Shown: positions 1-8,583 of the stretch, piece after piece
How positions within the stretch are numbered: position 1 is the stretch's first letter
Layout of the letters: every line of letters starts with the position of its first letter
Origin: an uncultured cyanobacterium
Lineage (GTDB): Bacteria; Cyanobacteriota; Cyanobacteriia; PCC-6307; Cyanobiaceae
DNA length: 64,000 nucleotides
Assembly (NCBI GenBank): GCA_903935205.1
Contig: CAIZQU010000109.1
Location: 1-64,000, forward strand
Reading direction: 5' to 3'
Made by a program: the position numbers and the translations under genes
The notes under the pieces: generated by a model
Seen by the model: only the letters and a program-made list of their open reading frames with translations
Databases searched by the model: none
Told to the model about the DNA's origin: nothing

Positions 1-321
1 CCTGCTCTAGGCGCAGCCTTCTCCGCAGGAGTAGCCCGTGATGGAGACGGCATGAACAGCCTGTTGCCCAGAGGTGTGGCCAAAAGAGAACAACCAATGC
101 CTTGCAGACAGGCCAACGATGCTGAAATCGGGCTGTTTGCAGACTTGATTGGCGTCGATTCGGCTTTTTGAGCCAGAAATCAGCTCATGGCTGTGGAAAA
201 CTAGCCCGTGGGCTGGTTTTTCTGCAAACTCTTAAGGCTAATGCCTGCCGAGAGGCCAGCTGCGCAGGCAGCCAGGAGGCACACCCATGCTGGTGCATGG
301 CCAGATACCTACATGTATTGA
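1..321. other. Left-edge segment, no certain gene
   Basis: Frame 1 on the plus strand is open from the window edge to a TGA at 169-171 (56 codons). It could be the 3' end of a gene lying outside the window, because a terminator-like hairpin follows about 25 bases later. The peptide is not recognised and has no motif, so it is not called as a gene. The rest of this stretch only separates it from the stop codon of the minus-strand TPP enzyme gene. Confidence 0.3.
197..221. terminator. Bidirectional rho-independent terminator
   Basis: AAAAC pairs with GTTTT around an AGCCC/GGGCT stem with a very short loop, followed by a T run on the plus strand and, because of the leading A run, also on the minus strand. 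It lies about 100 bases past the stop of the minus-strand TPP enzyme gene and just after a plus-strand frame that ends at 171, so it can serve both directions. Confidence 0.7.
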
Positions 322-2073
322 TCAGGTGGATTCCATGGCCAGAGGAGTGACATCGGGCTCCATGCTACCGAAAGGTCGGCCAAAGGCAAGCTTCGGGTAT
401 ACCTTACTAGCCATTGAAAGAGGAACCTCCAGAAAAGACGGACCCGGCGAAGCCAGCAGCCAGTCCAAGGACTCCTCCACCGAGAGTGCGGCTGTGAGTC
501 GAATACTGGGGATAGCGTAAGCCGCACAAATGGAGACAAAGTCGGGTGTGCTGTATCCCTTGACAGTAGACTGAACCCTGCCCTCAAAATATGATTCCTG
601 GAACTGACGTACCATGCCATGGCAATCGTTGTTAAACACAATAATCTTGATGTTCAGGTTGTTTCGCCTCATCGTTTCAAGCTCCTGTATGTTTAATTGA
701 AAACTGCCATCGCCGCTCATCAGCACCGTCACGGCTTCGGGATTGCTCAGCGCAGCACCGATGGAGGCAGGGAGTCCAAAACCCATCGCACCCATACCGC
801 CTGAAGTTAAAAAGCGGGCCTGGCCATCAAAGCTGAGGCTTTGAGCGGCCCACATCTGATGCTGGCCTACATCGGTTACATAACAGCATGGACCGGTCAC
901 TTTGCGAGAGAGGCTGACCAAAAAGTTGGTGGGATGAATCTCATCAGGTCGAGCCGTGTACTCGGCTGCCAGAGGATACTGACCACGCAAAGAATTAATT
1001 CTTTGGATCCAGGCGGAATCTTTCGGAGACAGGAGCTTGGGACGTTCGCTGACAAACTTTGCAGCCTCTTGAATGGAGCAAGATATGGTATGCTGAGGTT
1101 GGACACGTACGCCCATCTCTGCCGAATCTATATCAATCTGCCATATCTCCTTGCCCGCGCAAAAGCTTGCCAGATCACTACCCGTCTGTCTGATATCGAG
1201 TCGGCTGCCGATAACGATGAGCACATCTGCTTCAGCCAGGGCGATGTTGGCCCAACGATTGCCATAGGAGCCGATGAAGCCAACCCGCAGAGGATGGTCG
1301 TGAGCCAGGAGATCAACGGCCATCAATGAGAAGACAATCGGCACGGCCAATTTCTCGGCGATCCATCTTGCCGCTGATCGGTTGGCCACCGTCGCGCAAC
1401 CGCCACCCATCAAAAGGAGCGGACGTTCGGCGTGGTCAACGGCGTATTGCAGTGCCGAGAAGCGTTGCGATAGATGGTGTTGAGATGAAGGTTGTAGGCT
1501 GACAGGACTGGCAGTCACATGTTGGCTCAGGAACTGCTGTGCAAGATCTTCATCAATATCGTCGGCTTGAACATTCATGGGAATATCAACCAAGCATGGG
1601 CCTTGCCGCCCCTCTAGTGCAGTCTTAAAAGCCTCCGATAAGGCACCTGGCAGCTCAGAGGCTGTCTGAACCTGAACAGCAGACTTGCAGATCGGTAAGG
1701 CCATGGAAACGATATCGGTTTCCTGAAAACCGAGCTGCCTGATGCCTCGCTGGCCCTTGAGCTCATGAGTATTGACTTGACCAGTGATAAAGACTGCTGG
1801 TGTTGAGTCGAAGTAGCAGCTACCAATGGCTGTCAGTAGATTTGTGGCACCAGGACCGCTTGTGGCCAGTGCAACTCCAGGGATACCTGTCATTCTCGCA
1901 TGGCCTTCAGCTGAAAAACCAGCTGCCTGCTCGTGGTGGCAACTCACGATTGTGATGGAGGTATCGGTACTGATCGCATCAAGGATATGGACAATCATAC
2001 CTCCCACAAGCTCAAAGACGTGGCTAACTCTGCTTGCCTGGAGAAAATGAGCAATAAAAGTGGCCGCTTTCAA
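322..2073 (-). CDS. Acetolactate synthase-like TPP-dependent enzyme
   Basis: This 583-aa protein belongs to the acetolactate synthase / pyruvate oxidase family of thiamine-diphosphate enzymes. The N-terminal PYR domain carries the activating glutamate in HHEQAAG near residue 48. The C-terminal PP domain shows the TPP/Mg motif starting GDGSF and ending with NN. I chose the TTG at 2073 because the family begins here (KAATFIAHFLQ) and an AGAGGAAG Shine-Dalgarno lies upstream; the frame stays open to an ATG at 2250. No small regulatory subunit (ilvN) is adjacent. Housekeeping ilvB is normally elsewhere in these genomes, so this may be a paralogue acting on pyruvate in a specialised pathway, as in some branched-sugar clusters. 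Its G+C is visibly lower than that of the core genes to the right, which hints at transfer. Family is secure; substrate is unknown. Confidence 0.85.
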   Translation of the reverse strand: MKAATFIAHFLQASRVSHVFELVGGMIVHILDAISTDTSITIVSCHHEQAAGFSAEGHARMTGIPGVALATSGPGATNLLTAIGSCYFDSTPAVFITGQVNTHELKGQRGIRQLGFQETDIVSMALPICKSAVQVQTASELPGALSEAFKTALEGRQGPCLVDIPMNVQADDIDEDLAQQFLSQHVTASPVSLQPSSQHHLSQRFSALQYAVDHAERPLLLMGGGCATVANRSAARWIAEKLAVPIVFSLMAVDLLAHDHPLRVGFIGSYGNRWANIALAEADVLIVIGSRLDIRQTGSDLASFCAGKEIWQIDIDSAEMGVRVQPQHTISCSIQEAAKFVSERPKLLSPKDSAWIQRINSLRGQYPLAAEYTARPDEIHPTNFLVSLSRKVTGPCCYVTDVGQHQMWAAQSLSFDGQARFLTSGGMGAMGFGLPASIGAALSNPEAVTVLMSGDGSFQLNIQELETMRRNNLNIKIIVFNNDCHGMVRQFQESYFEGRVQSTVKGYSTPDFVSICAAYAIPSIRLTAALSVEESLDWLLASPGPSFLEVPLSMASKVYPKLAFGRPFGSMEPDVTPLAMEST

Positions 2074-2945
2074 GGTAGGAAACTTCCTCTGTATGGTGGG
2101 TGGATGGGGAAGCAAACAGATCGCAGCATGCCGGGCACAATCAACCAAAACTATGGAGAAGCGTTGGTTGACTCCAGTGTTATTGATGTTGCATTTAAGG
2201 CAACATCCTGGCCGGGAAAGCTGCGGCGATCCCTTGATTCTGCTGATCATTCGGCTCTATGATTGATTGTGCATGTGTTGGCCGTTATCTGTCATGAACA
2301 CATGGTTGCCTGGAATGGCCGTTGCCTGGTAGCACTGGTTCTTTTTCTCCCAGAGTGGCTATGCGTCGTATAATCGATGCAGGCCTTGTCCAGGTGTTGT
2401 GCGTCTGGATCTCATGCACCTTGCTGCGCTCGCCAAGCCCATGGGTCGCTGCCGTTCAGATGACCACCTCACAAACTTGAGCCTGGACCCTAACCCGATC
2501 CATTCCGCATCGCACCAGGTGATCGACCTGTTCAGCCAAAGGCACTCACCTCAGGGGTTGACACGCGACGGCCGGAGATCTGGCAGGGTTGACACGATTG
2601 GCTGGCGGGATATCCGGGGAGGAGGCGCCGACCCTGGCGAAGCGGATGTTGGTGCTGTCGCTAAATTGCCTGGCGTGGATGAAGAACATCGGGACCTTGT
2701 TGTTCGGGTCGCCATGGGATGGCGGCAGGTGAATCTGGCCTCATCGTTGGTGATGGCCACCATTCGCAGCGCCTCCGGCTGAGCGGTGGGATCTGACGGC
2801 CGACCGGACATTTTCCCTGGATCAGCTTGCGATCAGGGCCTTTCGCAGCTGACAGGGTGTCGATCCGCTGTCGTTCTTCGCATGAGAACTGCAGCGTTGA
2901 CCATGGAATTGCGGTTCACTGAAGCCCCCGCAGCCCTGGTTGCCG
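2074..2945. other. Non-coding or degraded stretch, no supported gene
   Basis: About 870 bases without a convincing gene. Several short open frames exist on both strands between 2399 and 2811, but none has recognisable motifs or a good ribosome-binding site. A TATAAT hexamer at 2367-2372 on the plus strand could be a -10 element, but no clear -35 or downstream gene supports it. The frames at 2551-2811 look like shuffled remnants, possibly of a decayed gene. Confidence 0.4.
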
Positions 2946-4292
2946 ATGTCCCGCTCCTTTCCGCCTGCCCCCCTGCCCGAGGACAGCAATCTCCCCTCGC
3001 CTGCCGCGGGCGGCGGGATGGTCCGCGCCGCTGACCCGCTGCAGCGCCGTTCCTGCTTCGGTTGGGCCGAGGCTCCGTCCCCGGCGGCTGTGATCCAGGA
3101 CCTTGATCGGCGCTGGCAGGAGCGTGCTATTGCCCTGCTCCATCCCTGCGGGGATGCGATGAGCATCAGCCAGCGGCTCCAGGATCTCCGCTCACTCTCC
3201 CTGGAGCACTACACGTCGCTTGCGGAGCGGCACCTGGAGATCGCTCAGCTGCAGCTGGCTCTCCTCGCTCTGGCTGAAGCCCTCAAGCAGCCGGTTGGCC
3301 AGGGGCGGCCGGAGCTTGCTGCGGAGCTCGGCGAGCTGGTGCTGCGGCGTTATCTGGACCTGAACAGCACACCAGGGGAAGCCCAGGCCTGGTTGTCTCA
3401 GCTGCACCGCCTGCTGGAGCGGCGGGACGCAACCGACCGCTTTCTGCGCTCCTGCGGCGGCGAATCCCTGCAGGCCATCGGGGTCTCCGCCATGCCCCCG
3501 GTGAGCCGTGAGGCGGTGCGTTCGAGTCTGAGTCCTCTGGCCGCCTGTCTCGGCTGCAGCCCCAGGCAGATCGCCAGGACTGTTGCGGCCAGACGTGAAG
3601 GCAGGGAGCAACAGTTGCTGATGCAGGCATTGCAGCTCAGCCTGGAGCGGCTCGGCCGTTTCCCCTTTCACAGCGATGGCGCGATCGAGAGGCTGCTTGG
3701 CTGCGACGTCTCCACCGCCCGGAGGCTCGAGCCTGTGGCCCGGCTCAACCTGAATCGTCGCCTTGCGCTCCACGCTGATTGGTCTCTGCCTGTTCCGGAG
3801 GCGGAATGGGAGCTGCATCTGCGCGTGATCGCCAACAACGAAGAGGATGCCGGCCCCGGTTACTGGCATCGTGAACAGGCCCTCCGGGAATTCCTGCATC
3901 GCTATGCCGTGCTGCTGGGAGCCCCGGGCCTGATGCCCCTGCAGGAGCAACTTCCCTCCGCTGTTCGGGGTGCTGTCCAGCGCCATGGCCGACAGTCCGG
4001 CGTGGCGGCCAGAGTCGGGCTCAGATACCAGGGCCAGCTGACGGGCGAAAGCGGACGCACCTACTGGACTGAGCAGAGGCTGACCCAGCTTCTTGAGCAG
4101 ACCGCCACCCACAGCGGCCTGGCTGCCGGCGTCATGCCGAGCCGAGTCCAGATCAGTGCATTCCTCGCCAGCGGTGTGGTGCTGGAGTATCTCGACAAGC
4201 AGCCCACCACGGTGTTCGCGGCCCTGAGCCGCCAGGGCGCCCTCCGCTGGCCGCAGGTGGCCGAGCGTTTCGGCAGGGTATGGCAGTCCTGA
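2946..4292 (+). CDS. Hypothetical protein, 448 aa, helix-rich
   Basis: I do not recognise this protein. It is predicted here from its long open frame, codon use matching its neighbours and a clean end 350 bases before the next gene. The N-terminal 40 residues are Pro/Ser-rich and low-complexity, so the true start could lie further in, for example at the ATG near 3158. The middle is rich in Leu/Arg/Glu helices. The last 120 residues contain a YWTE...GVMPSR segment resembling short helix-turn-helix repeats found in some cyanobacterial and plastid proteins, which would fit nucleic-acid binding; that is a weak resemblance only. No signal peptide or membrane segment is seen. Confidence 0.6.
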   Translation: MSRSFPPAPLPEDSNLPSPAAGGGMVRAADPLQRRSCFGWAEAPSPAAVIQDLDRRWQERAIALLHPCGDAMSISQRLQDLRSLSLEHYTSLAERHLEIAQLQLALLALAEALKQPVGQGRPELAAELGELVLRRYLDLNSTPGEAQAWLSQLHRLLERRDATDRFLRSCGGESLQAIGVSAMPPVSREAVRSSLSPLAACLGCSPRQIARTVAARREGREQQLLMQALQLSLERLGRFPFHSDGAIERLLGCDVSTARRLEPVARLNLNRRLALHADWSLPVPEAEWELHLRVIANNEEDAGPGYWHREQALREFLHRYAVLLGAPGLMPLQEQLPSAVRGAVQRHGRQSGVAARVGLRYQGQLTGESGRTYWTEQRLTQLLEQTATHSGLAAGVMPSRVQISAFLASGVVLEYLDKQPTTVFAALSRQGALRWPQVAERFGRVWQS

Positions 4293-4645
4293 ATGCAGAG
4301 CGGATGGATGCCCCGGATCGCCTCCTCCGTCGGATGGCGGCCTGTTCAGCAGACATGGCCTGATCGAGGGTATGAGTCGCGATTGCGATAGCCGCGACAT
4401 TTCTTTCATCACGACCCACGACCCACGGTCGTCGTGATCGCCCTGTGTCAGCCTTTTGAGGCCGCATCCGCTTTCTGCAGCGCGCCAGGGCCCCTCCGGC
4501 GGCGATGAATTGAGCGGCAACCGGTTGAGCCCCTGCGACGGTTGGCAGATACCACCGATAACCTGTCTGCAGTGCGGCCGGCAGCCTGATCTTCGTTGTC
4601 TACCCATCCCCCACTCCTGAATCACTGTCCGCGTTGAGCCCTGCC
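4293..4645. other. Intergenic stretch with one imperfect hairpin
   Basis: About 350 bases with no supported gene. A hairpin with CACGAC and GTCGTG arms lies near 4413-4440, but no T run follows, so I do not call it a terminator. Confidence 0.4.
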
Positions 4646-5215
4646 ATGCCCACCTCCTCTCCTTCGGCCCACAAACCACCAGCCGACATCGACAAGACCT
4701 CCGCCCGGCGTTTCCCGCTGGTGCATCAGCTGATCCACTTCGCCGATCTACGCCATTTCTATCGGGACATGCGTGAGGCGCTGATCACCGCCAACCGCCG
4801 CGCCGGCGCCCAGCAGGGTCTGGTGACGAGGGCCAGGAACAGGATCGCCCAGCTGGAAGCAGAGCTGACCGGGCTTGAACAGGAACGTGATGATCTGCTC
4901 TCCTATCGCCAGCGGGTCGAGGAGGAGGCCAATCTGATCGCTGCCGTGCTGCCAAGGATCAAGGACCGCCTGCAGCAGCTGCAGCAGATTGAGCAGGCCC
5001 TGGTGAACCTGGCCGATATCAAGGAGGCGGTGGATCACTACGAGAGAAGCCATGGTGGCCCCACCCGCCAGTCCCAGGAAGACCTGCGGCGGGCTGTGGA
5101 GAGGCTTCTCGAGCGTGTCGATGCTGTGGGGTTCTTCGAGGATGCGGTCGCGGACATCGCGGCCGAAATCGGTGACGCAGGGACCAGCGATACCGAGGCA
5201 GCAGATGAGCGCTGA
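4646..5215 (+). CDS. Hypothetical coiled-coil protein, 189 aa
   Basis: This is an unrecognised, mostly helical protein. Residues about 40-125 are a strong coiled-coil candidate with heptad-spaced Leu/Ile and many Glu/Gln/Arg (for example QLEAELTGLEQERDDLL). The ATG at 4646 is preferred over a TTG four codons upstream. Its stop codon overlaps the next gene by 11 bases, so the two are probably co-translated and may form a complex. No enzymatic motif, signal peptide or transmembrane helix is visible. Neighbouring genes give no pathway clue. Confidence 0.6.
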   Translation: MPTSSPSAHKPPADIDKTSARRFPLVHQLIHFADLRHFYRDMREALITANRRAGAQQGLVTRARNRIAQLEAELTGLEQERDDLLSYRQRVEEEANLIAAVLPRIKDRLQQLQQIEQALVNLADIKEAVDHYERSHGGPTRQSQEDLRRAVERLLERVDAVGFFEDAVADIAAEIGDAGTSDTEAADER

Positions 5216-5762
5216 ACATCCGGCTTCCGACCACGTCACCCCTGGACATGGTGACCCTGGACAACGCCGCCGCCGCAGGGCCACACCGATCAGCGACGCC
5301 CTGGGTGCCGATCTCAACACCCTGGGAACCATCCTGGCCAATCACACCCGCGGCCTGGACGATTTCCTGCAGATTCAGGGGCAGCGGCTCAGCGAACGCC
5401 ACCAGACTCTGCTGAAGGAATCGGCCGATCTTCTGCTGCCTGGAGGCCTGGATCTTGATGCCCTGTCGACCCGGGAGCTGCAGAGCCTCTGCCGCGAGCG
5501 GAAGCTGCGGGGGTGGTCGAAATTGCGGCGCGATGCCCTGTTGGACCTCCTGCGCCGTGAGCTGGGATCCGCGCTCGGGGACACCGTCATCCAGGAGGAT
5601 CCGAGGCCCTCGCCCCGCGACCCGAGGGGAGCTCAGAATTCCGACGGAGGCGAACGCTCCGATGCCACCCGCACCGAGCGGCTGCTGCTGTTGCTGCTGA
5701 GCCACCTGGAGGTCCCCCGTGAGCGGGTGGAGGCAGCATGGTCGGGCCAACCACCCAGCTGA
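5205..5762 (+). CDS. Hypothetical protein with Rho_N/SAP-like motif, 185 aa
   Basis: The ATG at 5205 overlaps the preceding gene by 11 bases, which indicates translational coupling. Residues about 85-120 (STRELQSLCRERKLRG, then WSKLRRDALLDLL) match the pattern of the Rho N-terminal / SAP-type helix-extended-loop-helix module, which typically binds DNA or RNA; this is inferred from pattern, not proven. The C-terminus has a poly-Leu stretch (RLLLLLLSHLEV). The N-terminus is polar and probably disordered. Together with the upstream coiled-coil protein it may form a small nucleic-acid-associated pair of unknown role. Confidence 0.6.
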   Translation: MSAEHPASDHVTPGHGDPGQRRRRRATPISDALGADLNTLGTILANHTRGLDDFLQIQGQRLSERHQTLLKESADLLLPGGLDLDALSTRELQSLCRERKLRGWSKLRRDALLDLLRRELGSALGDTVIQEDPRPSPRDPRGAQNSDGGERSDATRTERLLLLLLSHLEVPRERVEAAWSGQPPS

Positions 5763-6569
5763 TAACGGTTCAGAGCCACCCTGCCTGGGTGCTTCCCGCT
5801 GCAGCCGCGCCAGTGACGACTTGCTTCTAGAGATTGCGTCATGACCTTGCTGCTTCGGCCGGCTGCTTCGGCGTGTTTTTTGTCTGCTTATTCGGTCTGC
5901 TTTTTCAGCTTCCTTATTCCGCTTGCTTTTTCAGCTTGCTTATTCAGCCTGCTTTTTAGCTTGCTTATTCAGATGCTTTCTTGAGATTGTTGGCTTGGTG
6001 GACCTGTTTTGGCAGATTGGTCAGCTGAGCCATCGAGGTGAATGGTTCATCGGTTACTGGCTGGATTTCCTGTGGGGCACCATGGGGGATCAATGCACCT
6101 GGCCCGATTGGCGATGGGTCCGCAATCCGGTTCCGACGCTGATCGCAACGCTGGGGTTCGAGTTTGGGACGCCAGTGTCATGGCGACCGCGGTTGCCAGT
6201 TCTGGCTGCAACATTGGTTGTCTCTCTTGTTGACGTCGAAGCGGATCCAACCCGGTTGATCCCGATCCTTGAGGGCATATAGCCGCCAGCCGGCATGACA
6301 TCGCGGGACAAGGCGTCACGCTGGCCGACTTGTTGCTTCCTGGGCTGCCATAAGGAAACTCACTACTTGATGCTCCCTCGGCTGGAATAGCAAGTGGAAG
6401 GTGTTTGTTTTCCTCAGCCGTGATCTGAATCCGGTTGGCTGGCGTGGATGCTTCTGGCCGATGGTTATGTGCCTGAGGTGATGCTCCTGTTCAGCTCTCG
6501 ATCCCTGCCATCAGCAAGCGTGGTCGCCTGACCACTGATTGGCTCAGTGGAATGGCTCAAGGGAATGGC
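5763..6569. other. Intergenic stretch carrying repeat arrays
   Basis: About 800 bases without a convincing gene. A GGCCG/CGGC stem followed by TGTTTTTT near 5855-5881 could be a weak terminator for the preceding gene pair. Two 13-bp-period arrays are annotated separately. A 119-codon open frame at 5923-6282 starts inside the first array and has no recognisable features, so it is not called. Confidence 0.45.
5882..5984. repeat. 13-bp tandem array with 26-bp higher-order period
   Basis: About eight degenerate 13-bp units of the form GCTTGCTTATTCA and GCTTGCTTTTTCA. The central TTATTC and TTTTTC versions alternate, giving a 26-bp super-unit. The array is T-rich in an otherwise G+C-rich genome and lies in non-coding DNA. 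Confidence 0.8.
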
Positions 6570-6605
6570 TCAGTGGATTGGCTCAAGGGAATGGCCAAGG
6601 GGAAT
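6541..6605. repeat. Second 13/26-bp tandem array over a gene end
   Basis: Two 26-bp copies with one mismatch, each made of 13-bp halves of the type GGCTCAGTGGAAT and GGCTCAAGGGAAT, followed by a diverged fifth half-unit. The stop codon of the minus-strand HIRAN gene (6570-6572) lies inside the third half-unit, so the protein C-terminus is partly repeat-encoded. Confidence 0.8.
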
Positions 6606-7775
6606 GTCCCAGAAGTCTTGGCCTGATGATAACTCCAGCTCAGGCTCAATGGCTGGTGATTGCGCATAGGCGTCACGCGCACCCCAGGCTCCACCCTGGC
6701 CGCCCGCTTGTGCCCCCTGGGAACGCCAGAGGAGCTCTACCTCCAGTTGCGCGTTCCTGGCTGCCAGTTCCTCCTTTTCCAGCAGCAGGGATTCCTTGGT
6801 CTGGTGGGCCAGATCCAGTTGCCGCAGCGCCAGATTGAGATCGTCCTGGAACCGCAGCCGTTCGCGCCAGGCGACATCCACCTCCTGCAACACCTGCTCA
6901 TGGCGCCGGATCGAGCTGGATCGGCGCTGTTCCAATTCCTGGCGGGCCCGGCTCACTTCGCTCTGCAGCTTCTGTTCGGTCAGGCGGCTTTGCTGCAGCC
7001 GCTCGCTGATCGCGGCCAGCCGTGTGCTCTGCTGCTCAAAGCTGCGTTCCCGCTCCGCCTGCAGGGTCGATTCACTCGCTACCGCGAAGGCCTGGCGGAT
7101 CTGGTCCTCGATCAGCGACTCCTGCGGCAGTGGCCCGTCCGCGAGGCCGATGAGGCTCACGTACCAGGGAAAGCTGCGGCCGTCCTGCAGGGGGTAATAG
7201 CTGTAGCCGCTCTTGCTGATCGTGGCCACTGGCCTGAGCACCTCGCAAAGATCCCGCAGGCTTTTCTCGCTGCAGCGCACCACCAGCCGCAGCTTGTCGT
7301 CGCCGCGGTCGCGATCAAAATCCCAGCTGAAATCAGCGTTGATCGCCAGCTTGCGGACGGCCTCGCTGGCGCGCTCGATCGGGATCGAGAGCTGCAGGCG
7401 GAAGGCGTCGCGCTCGGTGGTGGTGGCGAGCTCGGTGATCACCGCTTCCATGCCGCTGGCCAGCTCCGCCACCTCCGCCACCAGCAAGGCCGCCAGGTAG
7501 CGGGGGATGAAGCCGATCCACTGCCCGCGCCAGCGCACCTCGATGGCATTGGCGTCGTAGGGGTTATCGCCGACATGCACCAGGTGCACGGCATCGCCGA
7601 TCGCCATACCTTCCGCCATCCGCTCCCTGGCGGCATGGAGCGGGAAGGCCATGTAGGTGGTGAGGATCTCGCCGCTGCGCTTCTGCTGCAGGCGCTGGCG
7701 GGCCAGCTGACGTTCACGCGAGTTGGCCTGCTCAAGGTCAGCAAGGTGTTGGAACAGGGCACCGCGGGGAGCCAT
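6570..7775 (-). CDS. HIRAN-domain protein with long coiled coil, 401 aa
   Basis: Residues about 40-100 match a HIRAN domain: a GDAVHLVHVGDNPYDANAI core, then WIGFIPRYLAALL. HIRAN domains, best known from HLTF/Rad5-type remodellers, bind DNA ends or damaged DNA. Residues 110-225 hold a less clear domain with WDFDRDRGDD and YYPLQDGRSFPWYV segments. Residues about 230-365 are a long coiled coil rich in Arg/Glu/Gln. The protein has no helicase motif of its own. It is transcribed away from the adjacent toxin-antitoxin remnant and sits 1.6 kb from a DISARM operon encoding two helicases, so a role in DNA-end sensing within the island is possible but inferred. The C-terminal codons run into a tandem repeat. 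Confidence 0.75.
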   Translation of the reverse strand: MAPRGALFQHLADLEQANSRERQLARQRLQQKRSGEILTTYMAFPLHAARERMAEGMAIGDAVHLVHVGDNPYDANAIEVRWRGQWIGFIPRYLAALLVAEVAELASGMEAVITELATTTERDAFRLQLSIPIERASEAVRKLAINADFSWDFDRDRGDDKLRLVVRCSEKSLRDLCEVLRPVATISKSGYSYYPLQDGRSFPWYVSLIGLADGPLPQESLIEDQIRQAFAVASESTLQAERERSFEQQSTRLAAISERLQQSRLTEQKLQSEVSRARQELEQRRSSSIRRHEQVLQEVDVAWRERLRFQDDLNLALRQLDLAHQTKESLLLEKEELAARNAQLEVELLWRSQGAQAGGQGGAWGARDAYAQSPAIEPELELSSGQDFWDIPLGHSLEPIH

Positions 7776-8026
7776 GGGCTGCCGTTAGCTCACTGGCACC
7801 CATCATCGCGGCCAGTGGATAGGGGCCATCTGACAGAGCGGCAGCGAATGCTTACCGCCATGGCCGCCCCGCCGCCATGACATGACCTGCTGATCCGCTG
7901 AATCCGCTGCCTTGTTTCAAGGCCAGTGCGAGGAAGGAAACGCTGAGCGAGCCCGCCCCTCTCCCATCCCTAGGCAGACAGCGTCTATACGGGCGACTTG
8001 GCTTAACTTGGCCCTCTGCGCCTGCC

Positions 8027-8299
8027 ATGGCCGCCACACCCCGGCTCAGCTGGAATCTGCGGGTGACGCCCGAAGATCAGGCCCTGATCGATCGCGCTGT
8101 GAGCGCTTCCGGTCTGACCCGCACGGATTTTGTGCTGCAGGCGGCCCGCGCGGCTGCTCAGGAGCTTTTGGTGGAGCAGACCTGGAGCAGCCTCTCGCCT
8201 GATCAGTTCGAGGCCTTTTCCCGTGCGCTGGAGGCTCCACCCAGGCCCACTGATCGCCTGCGCCGCACCATGACCGCCGCCAGGCCCTGGCAGGACTGA
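8027..8299 (+). CDS. DUF1778 (TacA-like) antitoxin
   Basis: This 90-aa protein has the ribbon-helix-helix layout of DUF1778 antitoxins: an N-terminal WNLRVTPEDQALIDRAVSA strand-helix, then SGLTRTDFVLQAARAAAQE, and a C-terminal toxin-binding tail containing LSPDQFEAFSRALEAPP. Such proteins bind their own promoter and neutralise a GNAT toxin that acetylates aminoacyl-tRNA. Its TGA overlaps the ATG of the next frame by one base (TGATG), the usual arrangement. The partner toxin is broken here, so this antitoxin is orphaned. A second, divergent copy of the module lies at 19638-20443. No strong Shine-Dalgarno is visible at 8027. Confidence 0.85.
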   Translation: MAATPRLSWNLRVTPEDQALIDRAVSASGLTRTDFVLQAARAAAQELLVEQTWSSLSPDQFEAFSRALEAPPRPTDRLRRTMTAARPWQD

Positions 8300-8511
8300 T
8301 GCGGCTGCAGCCGCCCCAGCCCCTGACGCCACAGCACAGCACGGCCAAGTTCGACGGCGGCGACGCCAGCCTGAACCTGTGGCTGCAGCAACGGGCTGAC
8401 GCGAATCAACGCAGTGGGGCAACACGCACTTCGTCTTCTGCGACGCAGAGGCCTCTGTGAAGGCCTACATCGCCCTGGTATCCGGGGCCGTCTCGGTGGC
8501 TGTCAGCCCAG
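8299..8511 (+). pseudogene. Broken GNAT (TacT-like) toxin remnant
   Basis: The frame opens as MRLQPPQPLTPQHSTAKFDG, a typical TacT-like N-terminus, and runs to about 8430. There one base appears to be missing in ACTTCGTC. The native reading resumes in the next frame (FCDAEASVKAYIALVSGAV). Without correction, translation stops at 8458-8460. Homology then ends near 8505 where the sequence switches to an HD-domain gene, so the acetyl-CoA-binding half is deleted. The remnant cannot encode an active acetyltransferase. Confidence 0.8.
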
Positions 8512-8583
8512 CTGCACCGGAGGCAGTTCCGCAAGGGCAAGCCGGTCCCCTACATCTCCCACCTGATCAGCGTCAGTGCTCTG

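Noticed and set aside
2399..2811. Overlapping short frames on both strands between 2.4 and 2.8 kb
   Set aside because: None shows a family pattern; they may be remnants of a decayed gene but cannot be assigned.
5923..6282. A 119-codon plus-strand frame starting inside the 13-bp repeat array
   Set aside because: The N-terminus is translated repeat DNA and the rest has no recognisable feature or ribosome-binding site.
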